Assembly (NCBI GenBank): GCA_943788935.1 | Contig: CALSSE010000010.1 | Location: 310,001-374,000 of the forward strand | Length of the DNA stretch: 64,000 bases | From: an uncultured bacterium | GTDB taxonomy: Bacteria > Myxococcota_A > Bradymonadia > UBA7976 > VGTA01 | Direction: 5' to 3' | Part shown: positions 38,445-47,989 of the stretch, piece by piece | Layout of the letters: each line of letters starts with the position of its first letter | Numbering within the stretch: position 1 is the stretch's first letter | The notes under the pieces: generated by a model | Databases searched by the model: none | The model's input: the letters and a program-made list of their open reading frames with translations, nothing else | Told to the model about the DNA's origin: nothing | Program-made: the position numbers and the translations under genes

Positions 38445-38760
38445 AGCAAAAATCTCCGTAGGTGTGTTGATTAAGACTCTAGTTCTAGAGCAGTTTATAA
38501 GTTTTGGTATATATTGATAACAAAAATAATCAGCATGTTAAACTCACGATATAACGTCGTTCTATCTATTTTTGAACTCATGTTTTTGTAGAAAAATATT
38601 GTTTTATAGAAACGTGTTTTTTATGAGAACCGTCTATCTGTCCCCTTGTCATTCCCTGGTTGGTGTACATGGTGACAGTGTTTTAGTAGTAAGCTACCCC
38701 ACCGTATCTGTAGCTCATCTCACTACTTCTCCCCTATGTATTGAGCACAAAGAGAGTTTA
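38445..38760. other. AT-rich non-coding interval before gshA
   Basis: This is 316 bp, AT-rich around 38490-38630. A frame in phase with gshA is open from 38572, but its 63 codons look unlike coding sequence. It probably carries divergent promoters; no convincing box pair could be picked. Confidence 0.5.
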
Positions 38761-40098
38761 ATGAGCGCATTTACCCCTGATGATAACACACCCATCGAGA
38801 GCCTAGATCAGCTCCACTCATTTATGCTCGCTCGTTGTAAAAATAGTGATGAGTGGTTGATAGGAACCGAGCATGAGAAATTTGGCTACTCTGTTAACAC
38901 CGGCGCTCGTCCGAGTTTTAGAGGTCAAATCGAAGAACTATTTTTATCATTTGAGCGAGAGGGGTGGGTCACGAACCGTGAGCTGACCCCGAGCGGAGAA
39001 GAGGGTGATATTATCTCTTTAGAGAGAGATGGCGCTAACATAACTCTCGAGCCTGGCGGACAGCTAGAGCTGAGCGGCGCTCCATTAAGCTCTCTCGAAG
39101 AGATGTCCAATGAGCTAGACTCTCATCTCGAAGAGCTAAGTTTTCTCAGCGAACCTCTCGGTCTGATTTGGTCCGGCCTAGGTACAGATCCCACTCCCCA
39201 TGGTGAGACTCCAAAAATGCCTAAGGCACGCTATCAGGTGATGAGGCGATACCTACACACCAAAGGCTCTCTCGCGCTACAGATGATGCATTCAACGAGC
39301 ACCATTCAGACAAACCTAGACTACGCTAATGAAGCCGACGCGATGCGGAAGCTCAGAGCGGGTCTATACCTCCAACCTCTAGTGATGGGGATGTTCGCTA
39401 ACTCCTTCTTACTAGACGGGAAATTACGAGATGGTAACTGTGCTAGATCAAATATCTGGCTCAACACCGATAATGATCGCTATCTTTATCCAGCCGAGTG
39501 GCTTGACGAAAACACTCCACTTATGAATTACGTGCGTTGGGCGATTAAAACCCCGATGTTCTTTATCGCTCGGGGCGATCAATATATCGATTGTAGCGGC
39601 TTGCCTTTTGAGCAGTTTATGAGAGATGGGTTTAAGGGGCACTCTCCTACCATGGGAGACTTCGAGCTCCACCTCTCTACTCTCTTCCCCGACACCCGAC
39701 TCAAGCAACATTTAGAGGTCCGAGGCGCCGATATGAGCTCGCCCGACTATGTTAAAGCTCTCTCTGCTCTCCATGTCGGGCTCATGTATGATGAACAAGC
39801 GCTTGATCAAACGCTCTCCCATTTTGAATCGACTAGCGCCGAGTCTCTGTGGAGGTCGAGAGCTGAGGTTGACCTTCAAGGACTCAATACTCAACTCAAT
39901 GGACAGAGTTTTCAGTCGCATGCCGAAGAGATATTAGAGATCGCGCGAGGAGGTCTATCCCGCCGAGAGCCTGCCTCGGTTCATCTCTTAGATCCAGTAG
40001 TGTGGTCCATTCAGCGCGGAGAATCTCCAGCGATTCGAAACAGAGCTCTATGGGCTGAAGGTTATGAAGCGTTAATGAGAGGAACAAGACTCGCTTGA
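38761..40098 (+). CDS. gshA: Glutamate-cysteine ligase, plant/proteobacterial GCS2 type
   Basis: A 445-aa enzyme that joins glutamate and cysteine with ATP, the first step of glutathione synthesis. Family features are IGTEHEKFGY near the start, ITLEPGGQLELSG, the MPKARYQVMRRYL segment, MMHSTSTIQTNLDY and the later FELHLSTLFPDTRLKQHLEVRGADM. The length fits the plant-like class. I place the start at ATG 38761 (AAAGAGAG upstream); the open frame reaches 38572 without homology. No glutathione synthetase gene is adjacent. It is followed by a membrane protein gene in the same direction. Confidence 0.9.
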   Translation: MSAFTPDDNTPIESLDQLHSFMLARCKNSDEWLIGTEHEKFGYSVNTGARPSFRGQIEELFLSFEREGWVTNRELTPSGEEGDIISLERDGANITLEPGGQLELSGAPLSSLEEMSNELDSHLEELSFLSEPLGLIWSGLGTDPTPHGETPKMPKARYQVMRRYLHTKGSLALQMMHSTSTIQTNLDYANEADAMRKLRAGLYLQPLVMGMFANSFLLDGKLRDGNCARSNIWLNTDNDRYLYPAEWLDENTPLMNYVRWAIKTPMFFIARGDQYIDCSGLPFEQFMRDGFKGHSPTMGDFELHLSTLFPDTRLKQHLEVRGADMSSPDYVKALSALHVGLMYDEQALDQTLSHFESTSAESLWRSRAEVDLQGLNTQLNGQSFQSHAEEILEIARGGLSRREPASVHLLDPVVWSIQRGESPAIRNRALWAEGYEALMRGTRLA

Positions 40099-40208
40099 GA
40101 TGAGTTTATGTTCTCAATCTCTTGCGTCAGAGCGTGTTCCTATTTACAACGCTCTCGCTCTCTTTGAGAGCGGTTAAGCCTTCAACCTCCTCTCGACGGT
40201 ACATTTTG

Positions 40209-40880
40209 ATGAACACACCTCACCCTAAAAGTCATGAAGATTCTTACCCAAGCACTGCTTCTGTCGGTCATCAAAGCTCAAAAATAACGCTCAATCACAG
40301 CGCTCATGATGAGCTAGGAGACGACATTAATCCCAAGAAGCTCCTCTTGCAGACCTTGGGGACTCTCGTAGTTCTTGGCGTCATATTGACAATCATTTCC
40401 ACGACATTCAGAGAACCTGTAGAAGCATGGAGTCAGACCTTCATTGAGCACACAGGATTTTGGGGGGTGGGCTTAGGATTTATGCTCCCTGATGCCTTAA
40501 CTCTGCCCATCCCTCCCGATGCTTTTTTAATGGCTGGTTATATGGGAGGTCTCGATTTTTACTCTATCGCTCTGAGCGCGAGTATAGGGAGCATTGTTGG
40601 TGGAACTCTAGGTTTTCTGATGATTCGTAAAGTCTCTAATTTCCCATGGATTCAGAGACGCCTTGATAAGAAGCTCAAGTGGGGAGAGCGCTTTATGTCA
40701 AGGTATGGGGCAGTCGCGCTGGGATTAGCAGCGCTCACCCCGCTCCCTTATTCTATTATTTGTTGGGCTTGCGGCGCCACGGGTATGAGGCTGAGCATTT
40801 TTCTCTCTGTCTCTATGTTGAGAATCCCGAGGGTCTTCGCTTATCTATGGTTCATCGAGAAGACCTTGAGCCTCACCTAA
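40209..40880 (+). CDS. VTT/YqaA-type membrane protein (DedA superfamily-like)
   Basis: A 223-aa inner-membrane protein with a soluble polar N-terminus (~45 aa), then helices near 55-75, 100-135, 150-170 and 190-215. The VTT-type signature is visible in GVGLGFMLPDALTLPIPPDAFLMA, a re-entrant-loop-like region with Pro and Asp, followed by SASIGSIVGGTLGFL and RYGAVALGLAALTPLPYSI. Family members act in lipid or polyprenyl-phosphate handling. TTG at 40122 opens the frame, but ATG 40209 gives a more ordinary length; no good ribosome site is seen for either. It lies 49 bp upstream of the M16 protease. Confidence 0.75.
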   Translation: MNTPHPKSHEDSYPSTASVGHQSSKITLNHSAHDELGDDINPKKLLLQTLGTLVVLGVILTIISTTFREPVEAWSQTFIEHTGFWGVGLGFMLPDALTLPIPPDAFLMAGYMGGLDFYSIALSASIGSIVGGTLGFLMIRKVSNFPWIQRRLDKKLKWGERFMSRYGAVALGLAALTPLPYSIICWACGATGMRLSIFLSVSMLRIPRVFAYLWFIEKTLSLT

Positions 40881-40929
40881 AAGCTCTGCTCTCGTCTCAT
40901 ATCCCAAGTATCGGAAAGGATCACAAAAT

Positions 40930-43713
40930 ATGAACATCACACCTCGTTCTATTCGAGTATCTCATCTATGTCTGCTCGCTTGTCTGATAGGGCCACATGC
41001 ATACGCAGCTCCTCTCAATGACCAGCCCGAAATGTCGGCATCGCCGACAGAAGCAGGCGAAGGTTTAGAGTTTGAGGTCATCAAAGAGAAGCTACCCAAT
41101 GGGCTGACCCTGATCATGAACCCTGATACGAGGATCCCTACGGTAGCAGTAGAGGTTCGATATCTCGTTGGTTCTGGACATGAGCGAGAGGGACGAAGTG
41201 GCTTTGCCCACCTCTTTGAACATCTGATGTTTCAAGGCTCCAAAAATTATGACCAAGAGTATTTTACTCCCTTCACTCCAATCGGTGGACGGGTGAATGG
41301 CACCACTAACCCTGATCGAACAAACTATTATGAGCAGGTGCCGGCGGAGGCTCTAGAATTAGCGCTGTGGATGGAGTCAGACCGAATGGAAGGGCTCCTT
41401 GAAGTGCTCACTCAGGAGAAGCTAGATAACCAACGAGATGTCGTCAAAAATGAGAGGAGGCAACGATATGAGAACACCCCATATGGGATGGTGTGGAAGA
41501 TCTTCTCTAACGAACTCTTCCCCAAAGGACACCCCTATCAACACACTACGATCGGCTCTCATGAAGATTTGACCGCAGCAACTCTAGAGGATGTAAAATC
41601 TTTCTTTAAACAATATTATGTGCCTGCTAACGCGGTTCTTACCATTGCCGGTGATTTTGAGCCCCGAGAGGCTCGCGCTTTGGCGATGAAGTATTTCTCA
41701 CACCTACCCGCAGGCCAGAGGGCTAAACGACCCCAACCGCCGGTGCTTGAACCTCACGAGCGTAAAGTGATCACCTATGTAGACCGTGTGAAGCTCCCTC
41801 GTGTTTATTTAGCATGGAATACTCCCGCTCTTTATAAGACGGGGGATTCGGCGATGGACCTCTTGGCGACTCTGCTCACTGGGGGAAAATCAAGCGCATT
41901 GTACCAACCCTTGGTCTTCAAACAGCAAATCGCTAAGGAGGTCTTCGCCTTTCAAGTCTCACAAGCACTTGGTGGCTATTTCGTCATCGGCGCTACCGCT
42001 GCTCCCGGACAAGACCTAGATCTATTGACCGAAGCGCTTACTCAAGAGCTGAACAAAGCGCTTAAAGCGCCGATTCAAGTTGAGCCTTTCACCCGCGCGC
42101 TCAACGAGTGGCGCAAGAGCTTCTTCAGTCGGGTTGAATCAGTGATGGACCGAGCCAAACAGCTCAGTACTTATGAACACATTTTAGGCAGAGCAGACGC
42201 TTTCTCTTTTGATCTTCAGCGCTACACAAATCTCACTCCAAGTATAGTTTCAGCGGCAGGCCAACGTTATTTGGGTACTCAGCCCCCCTTGGTGATCAGG
42301 GTTATCCCTGAGTCACAGGCTGCGCCTGTTAAGGTCGATCGAAGCTCACCACCGAAGCTCTCTGAACCTAAGCCGTGGTCACCACCATCGGTAGAGACTT
42401 TTGCCCTCAACAATGGGATGAGCGTTTGGCTCGTAGAACAAAAACAGTCACCACTTGTATCACTCCAGCTGATTATTGGTGCGGGGGCGAGCGCTGACCC
42501 TCCTAAAAAAGCTGGTTTGGCATGGTTGACCGCCAACTTACTCGATGAGGGGGCTGGGGACCTTGACGCCATTCAGGTCAGTGATGCGCTCCGGCAGCTC
42601 GCTACTGATTATGGGGCTACCGTTTACCAAGACAGCATGAGCCTCTCTATGGACATGCTGAGCGAGAACCTTGAAAAAAGTTTAAGTTTACTCAGTGACT
42701 TTATCCTCAGGCCTCGTCTCTCTGCGGATGATTTTATGAGGATCAAAAAGAGACAGATCGCTAATGTACTCGCGGGTAAAGCTAACCCCAAAAACGCAAG
42801 AAACAAGGTGATGATGCGAGCGCTATTCGGAGAGGGGTATATCGGTCTACCGAGCGGAGGTCTCACCGAGACCCTAGAGTCGATCACCCTCAAAGAGGTC
42901 ACCGCCGCTTATAAAGCGCTGATTAAACCTTCGGGATCCACCTTGATCGTCGTTGGAGATGTCTCTAGAGCCGAACTCGAACCTCTATTAAAGGATCGTT
43001 TCTCTACATGGCGAGGTGAGCCCAGCGTCTCACCGCGGCCACTCTTGGCAGAACAAAAAGTGGGCGCAATTCACTGGGTTGATTTTCCTGGTAGCACTCA
43101 ATCTGCGGTCGCTATGGTGAGGAGAGCCCAAGGGCAGACAGAGACGAAGGATGCGATGTCTGAAGAGCTGTTTAACCTAGTGTTTGGAGGGAAGTTTACG
43201 AGCCGACTCAACCTCAATCTCAGAGAGGATAAAGGCTATACTTACGGTGCTTATAGCGGACTTTATCGTTACCAAAAAACCGGCATGCACTTTTTGAGCG
43301 GAATGATTAAGGGTGACCAAACGGCAGCAGCGATTAAGGAAATGATCTCCGAGATCGACCGAATCTCTACAGATCATCCGATCTCGGCCGAGGAGTTAGA
43401 GAGAGTACGTGGCGGTGAGCTTAAGGGCTATCCTGCTAAGTTTGAGGAGCGGAGTGGAGTCGTTGGTTTACTCTCCGAAGCTCGTCGAGAAAATAGAGGA
43501 CCTGCTTGGTTAAATGAATGGATGAATAAGATGCGTCGTAGCCCCCTCAATGAGGCTCAGCGATCCGCGCAGACCCTCGCTAAGAGCGATGAGTACTCCA
43601 TCATTATCGCTGGCGATAAAGCTAAACATTTAGCCTCTATCACTGCGCTGAACCGTCCTATTTATTATTACACTCCTGACGGATACCTAATCAGTCCTGA
43701 GCCTACCAAGTAA
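40930..43713 (+). CDS. M16 family zinc peptidase, exported
   Basis: A 927-aa pitrilysin-family protease with a signal peptide (MNITPRSIRV... HAYA, cleaved near residue 27). The inverted zinc motif HxxEH is HLFEH at 94-98, with the third ligand probably E175 in VVKNERRQRY, the standard distance. A second M16 domain starts near 480 (FALNNGMSVWLVEQKQ) without HxxEH, as usual for the inactive half, and has the RY-type motif NLREDKGYTYGAYSG near 760. It probably degrades peptides in the periplasm. The ATG has GGAAAGGA upstream. The START-domain gene follows by 29 bp, so they are likely co-transcribed. Confidence 0.92.
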   Translation: MNITPRSIRVSHLCLLACLIGPHAYAAPLNDQPEMSASPTEAGEGLEFEVIKEKLPNGLTLIMNPDTRIPTVAVEVRYLVGSGHEREGRSGFAHLFEHLMFQGSKNYDQEYFTPFTPIGGRVNGTTNPDRTNYYEQVPAEALELALWMESDRMEGLLEVLTQEKLDNQRDVVKNERRQRYENTPYGMVWKIFSNELFPKGHPYQHTTIGSHEDLTAATLEDVKSFFKQYYVPANAVLTIAGDFEPREARALAMKYFSHLPAGQRAKRPQPPVLEPHERKVITYVDRVKLPRVYLAWNTPALYKTGDSAMDLLATLLTGGKSSALYQPLVFKQQIAKEVFAFQVSQALGGYFVIGATAAPGQDLDLLTEALTQELNKALKAPIQVEPFTRALNEWRKSFFSRVESVMDRAKQLSTYEHILGRADAFSFDLQRYTNLTPSIVSAAGQRYLGTQPPLVIRVIPESQAAPVKVDRSSPPKLSEPKPWSPPSVETFALNNGMSVWLVEQKQSPLVSLQLIIGAGASADPPKKAGLAWLTANLLDEGAGDLDAIQVSDALRQLATDYGATVYQDSMSLSMDMLSENLEKSLSLLSDFILRPRLSADDFMRIKKRQIANVLAGKANPKNARNKVMMRALFGEGYIGLPSGGLTETLESITLKEVTAAYKALIKPSGSTLIVVGDVSRAELEPLLKDRFSTWRGEPSVSPRPLLAEQKVGAIHWVDFPGSTQSAVAMVRRAQGQTETKDAMSEELFNLVFGGKFTSRLNLNLREDKGYTYGAYSGLYRYQKTGMHFLSGMIKGDQTAAAIKEMISEIDRISTDHPISAEELERVRGGELKGYPAKFEERSGVVGLLSEARRENRGPAWLNEWMNKMRRSPLNEAQRSAQTLAKSDEYSIIIAGDKAKHLASITALNRPIYYYTPDGYLISPEPTK

Positions 43714-43742
43714 TCTTTACATTCACAAAGAGGGTACTTCTT

Positions 43743-44483
43743 ATGTTTATTAAAGGAAGCCGTTGGGTCATCATCGTTGGTCTCTTAGGTCTACTCACTC
43801 CCCATCTCGCGTGCGCTAAGCCTTGGAAGGTTTTAAGAAGACAGTCGGGGATCGTGATCTCTCAACGTGAAGAGCCTAGCCGTGACCTCCCCTCCTTTAA
43901 AGGGGTAGGCGATGTCCAAGCCAATATGTATGAGATATGGGCGATACTCAGAGATGGAGCTCGCCGTAAAGAGTGGATGAGCAAAAGCGGTAAGACAATG
44001 CTACTGAAAAGGAAGAGTGTCTTTGAGGCGATCTCTTATCAGCAGACTCTCGCCCCCTTTCCGGTCTCAGATAGAGAGGTGATCATGCATACTCAGGTCT
44101 ATCTTCGCCGAGATCCTCAAGAGATTATCGCCACCTTTAACGGGGAAAAGTGGACACAGCCTGTACCGGGAGTAGATCGAAGTGATTTCGTGTGGATGCC
44201 ATATCTCAAGGGTTATTGGCGCCTCACCCCTAAAGGACCTAACACCACTGAGGTGACCTACATGGTGAACACTGATCCTGGTGGTCTGCTCCCCAACTTC
44301 TTGATTCGTCGCATTACACGTGATGTACCCTATTGGACGCTGATGGGTCTCAGGAAGCAAGTGAAGCGAAGCGTTGGTCGTTACAACAAGTTTTTAAAAC
44401 TTTATGACCCGAGCCTCTCGCAAGGCTCTCCCAAGTCGACCCCTCCTGAGCCCCCTGCTTCAGTACTCAAACAGATCGATTAG
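43743..44483 (+). CDS. START-domain lipid-binding-like protein, exported
   Basis: A 246-aa protein with a signal peptide (WVIIVGLLGLLTPHLACA) and a START/SRPBCC fold. The fold is recognised from the opening WKVLRRQSGIVISQRE, the middle FPVSDREVIMHTQVYLR, the segment GYWRLTPKGPNTTEVTYMVNTDPGG and the final helix. The tail is Pro-rich. START domains bind lipids or other hydrophobic ligands. The Cys in LACA could resemble a lipobox (LAC), so a lipoprotein is possible. It lies 29 bp after the M16 protease gene and is convergent with the nitroreductase gene. Confidence 0.82.
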   Translation: MFIKGSRWVIIVGLLGLLTPHLACAKPWKVLRRQSGIVISQREEPSRDLPSFKGVGDVQANMYEIWAILRDGARRKEWMSKSGKTMLLKRKSVFEAISYQQTLAPFPVSDREVIMHTQVYLRRDPQEIIATFNGEKWTQPVPGVDRSDFVWMPYLKGYWRLTPKGPNTTEVTYMVNTDPGGLLPNFLIRRITRDVPYWTLMGLRKQVKRSVGRYNKFLKLYDPSLSQGSPKSTPPEPPASVLKQID

Positions 44484-44497
44484 AGGGAGTCTTATAC

Positions 44498-45091
44498 TCA
44501 AGGGACCCGACGGTACACTTGATCTAGATCAGGTCGACGAGGCTGGGGAGTCTTCGCCGCATAACCGTACCAAATGAATCCCACAATTTCCTCACACTCA
44601 GCATCGACCCCCGCGAGTTCATATGCGATAGGATGCTTAGTCATACTCCCCGTTGACCACTTACTCCCCACACCATAGGCGGCGAAGGTCAATGATAAGT
44701 TTTGGATCGCGCAAGAGACCGCAGCATAGTCTTCTTTACTCTGAACGCTATTCTCCGATCTCACCTGACTGACGACGATCAACTGTGGGTTTACTCTCTT
44801 CTTATTAAATAGATCGAGTTGATCGTCATCAAGAGGTCCATTTGTGGCTTTCATTTTTAAGGCTAAGGCGTTTATTTGAGATTTAGTCTCAGGTCCGATG
44901 CAATTAAATCGCCAAGGCCATGTGAGCTTGTGATTAGGAGCAAAATGAGCAGCTGAGATCGCCTCGTCGACAATATGCTCTTCGACCGCGGTGGCCTGGT
45001 ATAAGTGGATGGTTCTTCTGCTCTTAATGAGGTTGATCAGCGCTGAGCTAAGCTGCTCAGAGGGTGGAGGTGTGCTCATGGTTTTTCTCAT
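44498..45091 (-). CDS. Nitroreductase family protein
   Basis: A 197-aa flavoenzyme-fold protein. Family features are the N-terminal IKSRRTIHLYQ (FMN phosphate-binding Arg residues), AISAAHFAPNHKLTWPWRF, a central YAAVSCAIQNLSLTFAAYGVGSKW and the C-terminal EEIVGFIWYGYA. It is probably FMN-dependent and reduces a small molecule with NAD(P)H; the substrate is unknown. TTG at 45121 and ATG at 45091 and 45079 all open the frame. None has a clear ribosome site, so the start is uncertain within 14 codons. Confidence 0.85.
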   Translation of the reverse strand: MRKTMSTPPPSEQLSSALINLIKSRRTIHLYQATAVEEHIVDEAISAAHFAPNHKLTWPWRFNCIGPETKSQINALALKMKATNGPLDDDQLDLFNKKRVNPQLIVVSQVRSENSVQSKEDYAAVSCAIQNLSLTFAAYGVGSKWSTGSMTKHPIAYELAGVDAECEEIVGFIWYGYAAKTPQPRRPDLDQVYRRVP

Positions 45092-45385
45092 CGTTAATCG
45101 TTTAGAAGTAATTAGACTCAAGTGAAGATCATAGTCAGATCATTCTAGGTTGAAAAGTGACTTTTGCATATGATCAGTCTTTCACTGAATGGTGGGAAAC
45201 CATGACACTTTATGCAGCTAGATTCATCTATCTCTTGCAGATGTCGCTTGAGAAGTCATCCGAGTCCGATTAAAAGGCACATTGCTCTCCTCTTAAAATC
45301 ACTTTATACCTTCTACACGACCTCTGCAGTTCAACCGTAGATGAGTCTAGGTTATCTAGTCCCCTCACTGTCCAAAGGAATCTTT

Positions 45386-45805
45386 ATGATCTCTCTCAAA
45401 CAGCTCTTGATCCTTATGGGAACGATCAGTCTGCTCATGACGATCGCAGTGGTAATGGTAAAGATAAAACATCCTAGCCATGTCACGTTCGGTGAAGTAA
45501 GGGCTATCGATCGTCTCTGCCAGCGTCAAGCGGATCATATGATGACTCGGATCGCTTCCGAAGCGACCAAAGACGAAGTGACCTTCTTAAAAAAACTACA
45601 CTCCTGTATGGGAGCTTGTCGAAACTATCTAATACAATCGAGGGGTAAAGGGGTAACCATCGGCGGCTTAACCCCGATGACTGTTCCTGAGTGCTTTGGT
45701 AATAAGATTAAGCGTGAAGTGAAGCAAGGAGTCGAACTCGTTAAAGAGCGAGAGCTCAAAGAGCAAGAGCTCAAAGAGCGAGAGGTTAAAGGAGCAAACC
45801 AGTGA
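45386..45805 (+). CDS. Small membrane-anchored Cys protein, first gene of coupled cassette
   Basis: A 139-aa protein that I do not recognise. One N-terminal membrane helix (about 5-25, LLILMGTISLLMTIAVVMV) precedes a ~75-aa domain with four cysteines (RLCQRQ, HSCMGACRN, PECFGN). It ends in a charged helix of RELKEQELKEREVK repeats made by an 18-bp duplication. The frame opens at 45341, but the ATG at 45386 has AAAGGAA 6 nt upstream and begins right before the helix. The stop overlaps the next GTG start (GTGA), so the two are translationally coupled. Confidence 0.65.
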   Translation: MISLKQLLILMGTISLLMTIAVVMVKIKHPSHVTFGEVRAIDRLCQRQADHMMTRIASEATKDEVTFLKKLHSCMGACRNYLIQSRGKGVTIGGLTPMTVPECFGNKIKREVKQGVELVKERELKEQELKEREVKGANQ

Positions 45806-46602
45806 ACCCCACTCGAATGAGCTTCCCTTTGATCATCACTAGCGTTCTTTTATGTACTCTGACCCATGAGGTTTCAGCGGAAGAGACGCCTGTCACTCTA
45901 AAAAACATCAGCTCTTTGGAACTTGAGCGCTATAAGTCACCCAAACTGCTTGACGGCGAGGCTATCAACGAGAAAGCGAGACAGCTAAGAGCCGGCTTAG
46001 AAGCCCTTATCCACATGAGTGAGATGATCACAGAAGAGCATGCTCGAAGAGCGATGAAGGCTCAAATTGATTCGATCAAAGCCACGTTAGAATCTCTAGA
46101 GATGCAAATTAAGAGCGGTCCCTCGATCGACTATGGTTTCCCTGCTCCTCTCCCTGTCTCAGGTGAGTCAGCGAAGACCAAAGATAAGCAGAGACAGCAA
46201 GGAGCGAGCGAGACAGCGTCTAGCTCTACGCAGAGAAATCCTCAAGGTCAGCCTGGAGGACAAGTGAAGGCGATGAGCGCGACCGAGCTTAGCCAGTTTT
46301 GGGGAGCGATAGAGAGAGCCTCCTTTCGTAACGATAAGATGGCGATCATTAGACAAGTCAACCGAGATCAATATTTGACGACTCAGCAGGCAGAGCTGTT
46401 AATCGAGACCTTAACTTTCTCTAAAGATCGAAGAGATGCAGTGAAATTGCTCTACCCCAAACTTGTTGATCCATCACGAATAGAGACACTCTATCAACTA
46501 TTAGATCAGCCCACACATCGTAGAGAGGTTGAGAGAGAGGTAGAGCAGATCAATATGGGTCGACGGTTACATAGGGCTCAAGGCGGCAGGAGAGGTTACT
46601 AA
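45802..46602 (+). CDS. Exported DUF4476 domain protein
   Basis: A 266-aa protein with a signal peptide (PLIITSVLLCTLTHEVSAEE, cleavage near residue 25). It then has a helical charged region (45-105) and a Gln/Ser-rich linker, and a C-terminal DUF4476 domain (about 155-245). That domain shows LSQFWGAIERASFRNDKMAII, LTTQQAELLIETLTFSKDRRDAV and LYPKLVDPSRIETLYQLL. DUF4476 has no known biochemical role. The start is GTG with AAAGGAG 7 nt upstream, overlapping the previous stop. Its stop overlaps the next start by one base (TAATG), so it is the middle of a tightly coupled three-gene unit. Confidence 0.78.
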   Translation: MNPTRMSFPLIITSVLLCTLTHEVSAEETPVTLKNISSLELERYKSPKLLDGEAINEKARQLRAGLEALIHMSEMITEEHARRAMKAQIDSIKATLESLEMQIKSGPSIDYGFPAPLPVSGESAKTKDKQRQQGASETASSSTQRNPQGQPGGQVKAMSATELSQFWGAIERASFRNDKMAIIRQVNRDQYLTTQQAELLIETLTFSKDRRDAVKLLYPKLVDPSRIETLYQLLDQPTHRREVEREVEQINMGRRLHRAQGGRRGY

Positions 46603-47753
46603 TGTCCAAGTGTCGTCGATGCGTTTACTCGTGGACACTCTGCTTGATTGGGTTGTCTGTCTCGAGCCTAACTCTCTCGGCCTGTAGCGTCTTTATCGAT
46701 GTAGAGTGTAAAGACAGCGGAGGCGGTTGTATGTTGTCTAAAGCTGGAGAGATGGCTGGAGAGATGGCTGGAGAGATGGCTGGAGAGATGGCTGGAGAGA
46801 TGGCTGGAGAGATGGCTGGAGAGATGGCTGGCGACATGGCTGGAGAGATCGCCGGTGACATGGCTGGAGAGATGGCTGGAGAGATCGCTGGCGATATGGC
46901 TGGAGAGAGTGCCGATCGAGAGGTGATCCCCTATCACACCCTCGATTGTCCCAGCGACTGTGAGCTCTCTTGGAGCTCAGTGAGCAGCGGTGAGTTCTTC
47001 ATGGGCTCTCTGAACTCAGCTGATGAGCAACCCATTCATTCTGTCTCGATTCGCTCTTTTGAGGTCTCGATTAGAGAGGTCACTGTCGGTCAATATAGTC
47101 GCTGTGTAGCTGCTGGAGATTGTCCTGAGCCAACAGATTTTACAGAGGTAGAAGAGAATTCTTCAAGCATCACACAGGAGCAAAGCTCTGGATGTACATA
47201 TTTTATTGAAGACTCTTGGGAAATGCCCATGAACTGTGTTCATTATTGTGAGGCGATCGCTTTTTCATCATGGCTCTCGAATGAGAGTGGTGTAGAGACG
47301 CGTCTCCTCAGTGAGTCAGAGTGGATTTTTATCGCCCAAAGTCAAGGTCTCTACAATTATCCATGGGGTGATGAACAGCCTAGCTGTCAATATGCTCATC
47401 TATTGGGTTGTGAACCCCTAAATGAGAGTCAACCTAGCTGCACTAAATCACTCGGTCGAGGAGTCAGCCCTGACACCTGTGACTTAATCGGAAACGTCAG
47501 TGAATGGGTTGCAGACAAATATTTACCGACCTATTTGGGAGCCCCTGATAACCATGATCCCGTACCTTTTGATAGCCCTATCTGCGAACAAGGTAGCTTC
47601 ATTAACGATGCAGGTCAGCAGACAGGGGTGGTCAAGGGAGGCCATAGAGAGAGCCCTCCTGCGGCGGTTCGACCCAACAATAGGGTCTTAAGAATACTTA
47701 ACACTCGCTCAACACAGCTAGGGTTCCGAGTGGCAGGACCAATAGGGCATTAG
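46602..47753 (+). CDS. Formylglycine-enzyme-like (SUMF1) lipoprotein with AGEM stalk
   Basis: A 383-aa predicted lipoprotein. Lipobox LSAC lies near residue 28, then fourteen four-residue units ([16 protein letters not shown]) form a stalk at about 48-103, followed by an FGE-sulfatase/SUMF1 domain (about 120-380). Domain marks are [76 protein letters not shown] and LGFRVAG. The catalytic Cys pair of true FGEs is not evident, so it may be a C-type-lectin-like FGE-fold binding protein. It is the last gene of the coupled cassette. The stalk resembles that of the EGF lipoprotein at 13552. Confidence 0.82.
   Translation: MSKCRRCVYSWTLCLIGLSVSSLTLSACSVFIDVECKDSGGGCMLSKAGEMAGEMAGEMAGEMAGEMAGEMAGEMAGDMAGEIAGDMAGEMAGEIAGDMAGESADREVIPYHTLDCPSDCELSWSSVSSGEFFMGSLNSADEQPIHSVSIRSFEVSIREVTVGQYSRCVAAGDCPEPTDFTEVEENSSSITQEQSSGCTYFIEDSWEMPMNCVHYCEAIAFSSWLSNESGVETRLLSESEWIFIAQSQGLYNYPWGDEQPSCQYAHLLGCEPLNESQPSCTKSLGRGVSPDTCDLIGNVSEWVADKYLPTYLGAPDNHDPVPFDSPICEQGSFINDAGQQTGVVKGGHRESPPAAVRPNNRVLRILNTRSTQLGFRVAGPIGH
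46743..46910 (+). repeat. 12-bp tandem repeat encoding AGEM, 14 units
   Basis: Fourteen 12-bp units. The first seven are perfect gctggagagatg; the rest vary (gctggcgacatg, gctggagagatc) in a higher-order pattern [24 protein letters not shown]. The unit keeps the frame. Confidence 0.9.
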
Positions 47754-47825
47754 AGACTCAGGCTAGAGTCTCAGTGTCATATGAGTACAAGAGGGTGAGC
47801 TCCGGTAACGACTGAAGACGACTCA

Positions 47826-47851
47826 GAGTCGTAGGAAAGAGTCGTAGGAAC
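47826..47851. repeat. 13-bp tandem duplication upstream of TPR lipoprotein
   Basis: gagtcgtaggaa followed by a or c occurs twice in tandem in the 236-bp gap between the AGEM lipoprotein and the TPR lipoprotein genes. An AT-rich stretch and TTGACA at 47881 follow, without a well-placed -10. Confidence 0.65.
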
Positions 47852-47989
47852 GAAAGATGCTCCTCTGACGCTCATGAGACTTGACAGGCTCATCACATCA
47901 TCATCAACTAATAGCTTATTATAACAGCTGTCATCAGCACCATAGTTGGCGATGGCATATCATATCATCAATATGATGATGAGGACTTT

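Noticed and set aside
46625..46937. Minus-strand frames with SPAI or SSHL repeats
   Set aside because: Antisense readings of the 12-bp AGEM repeat.
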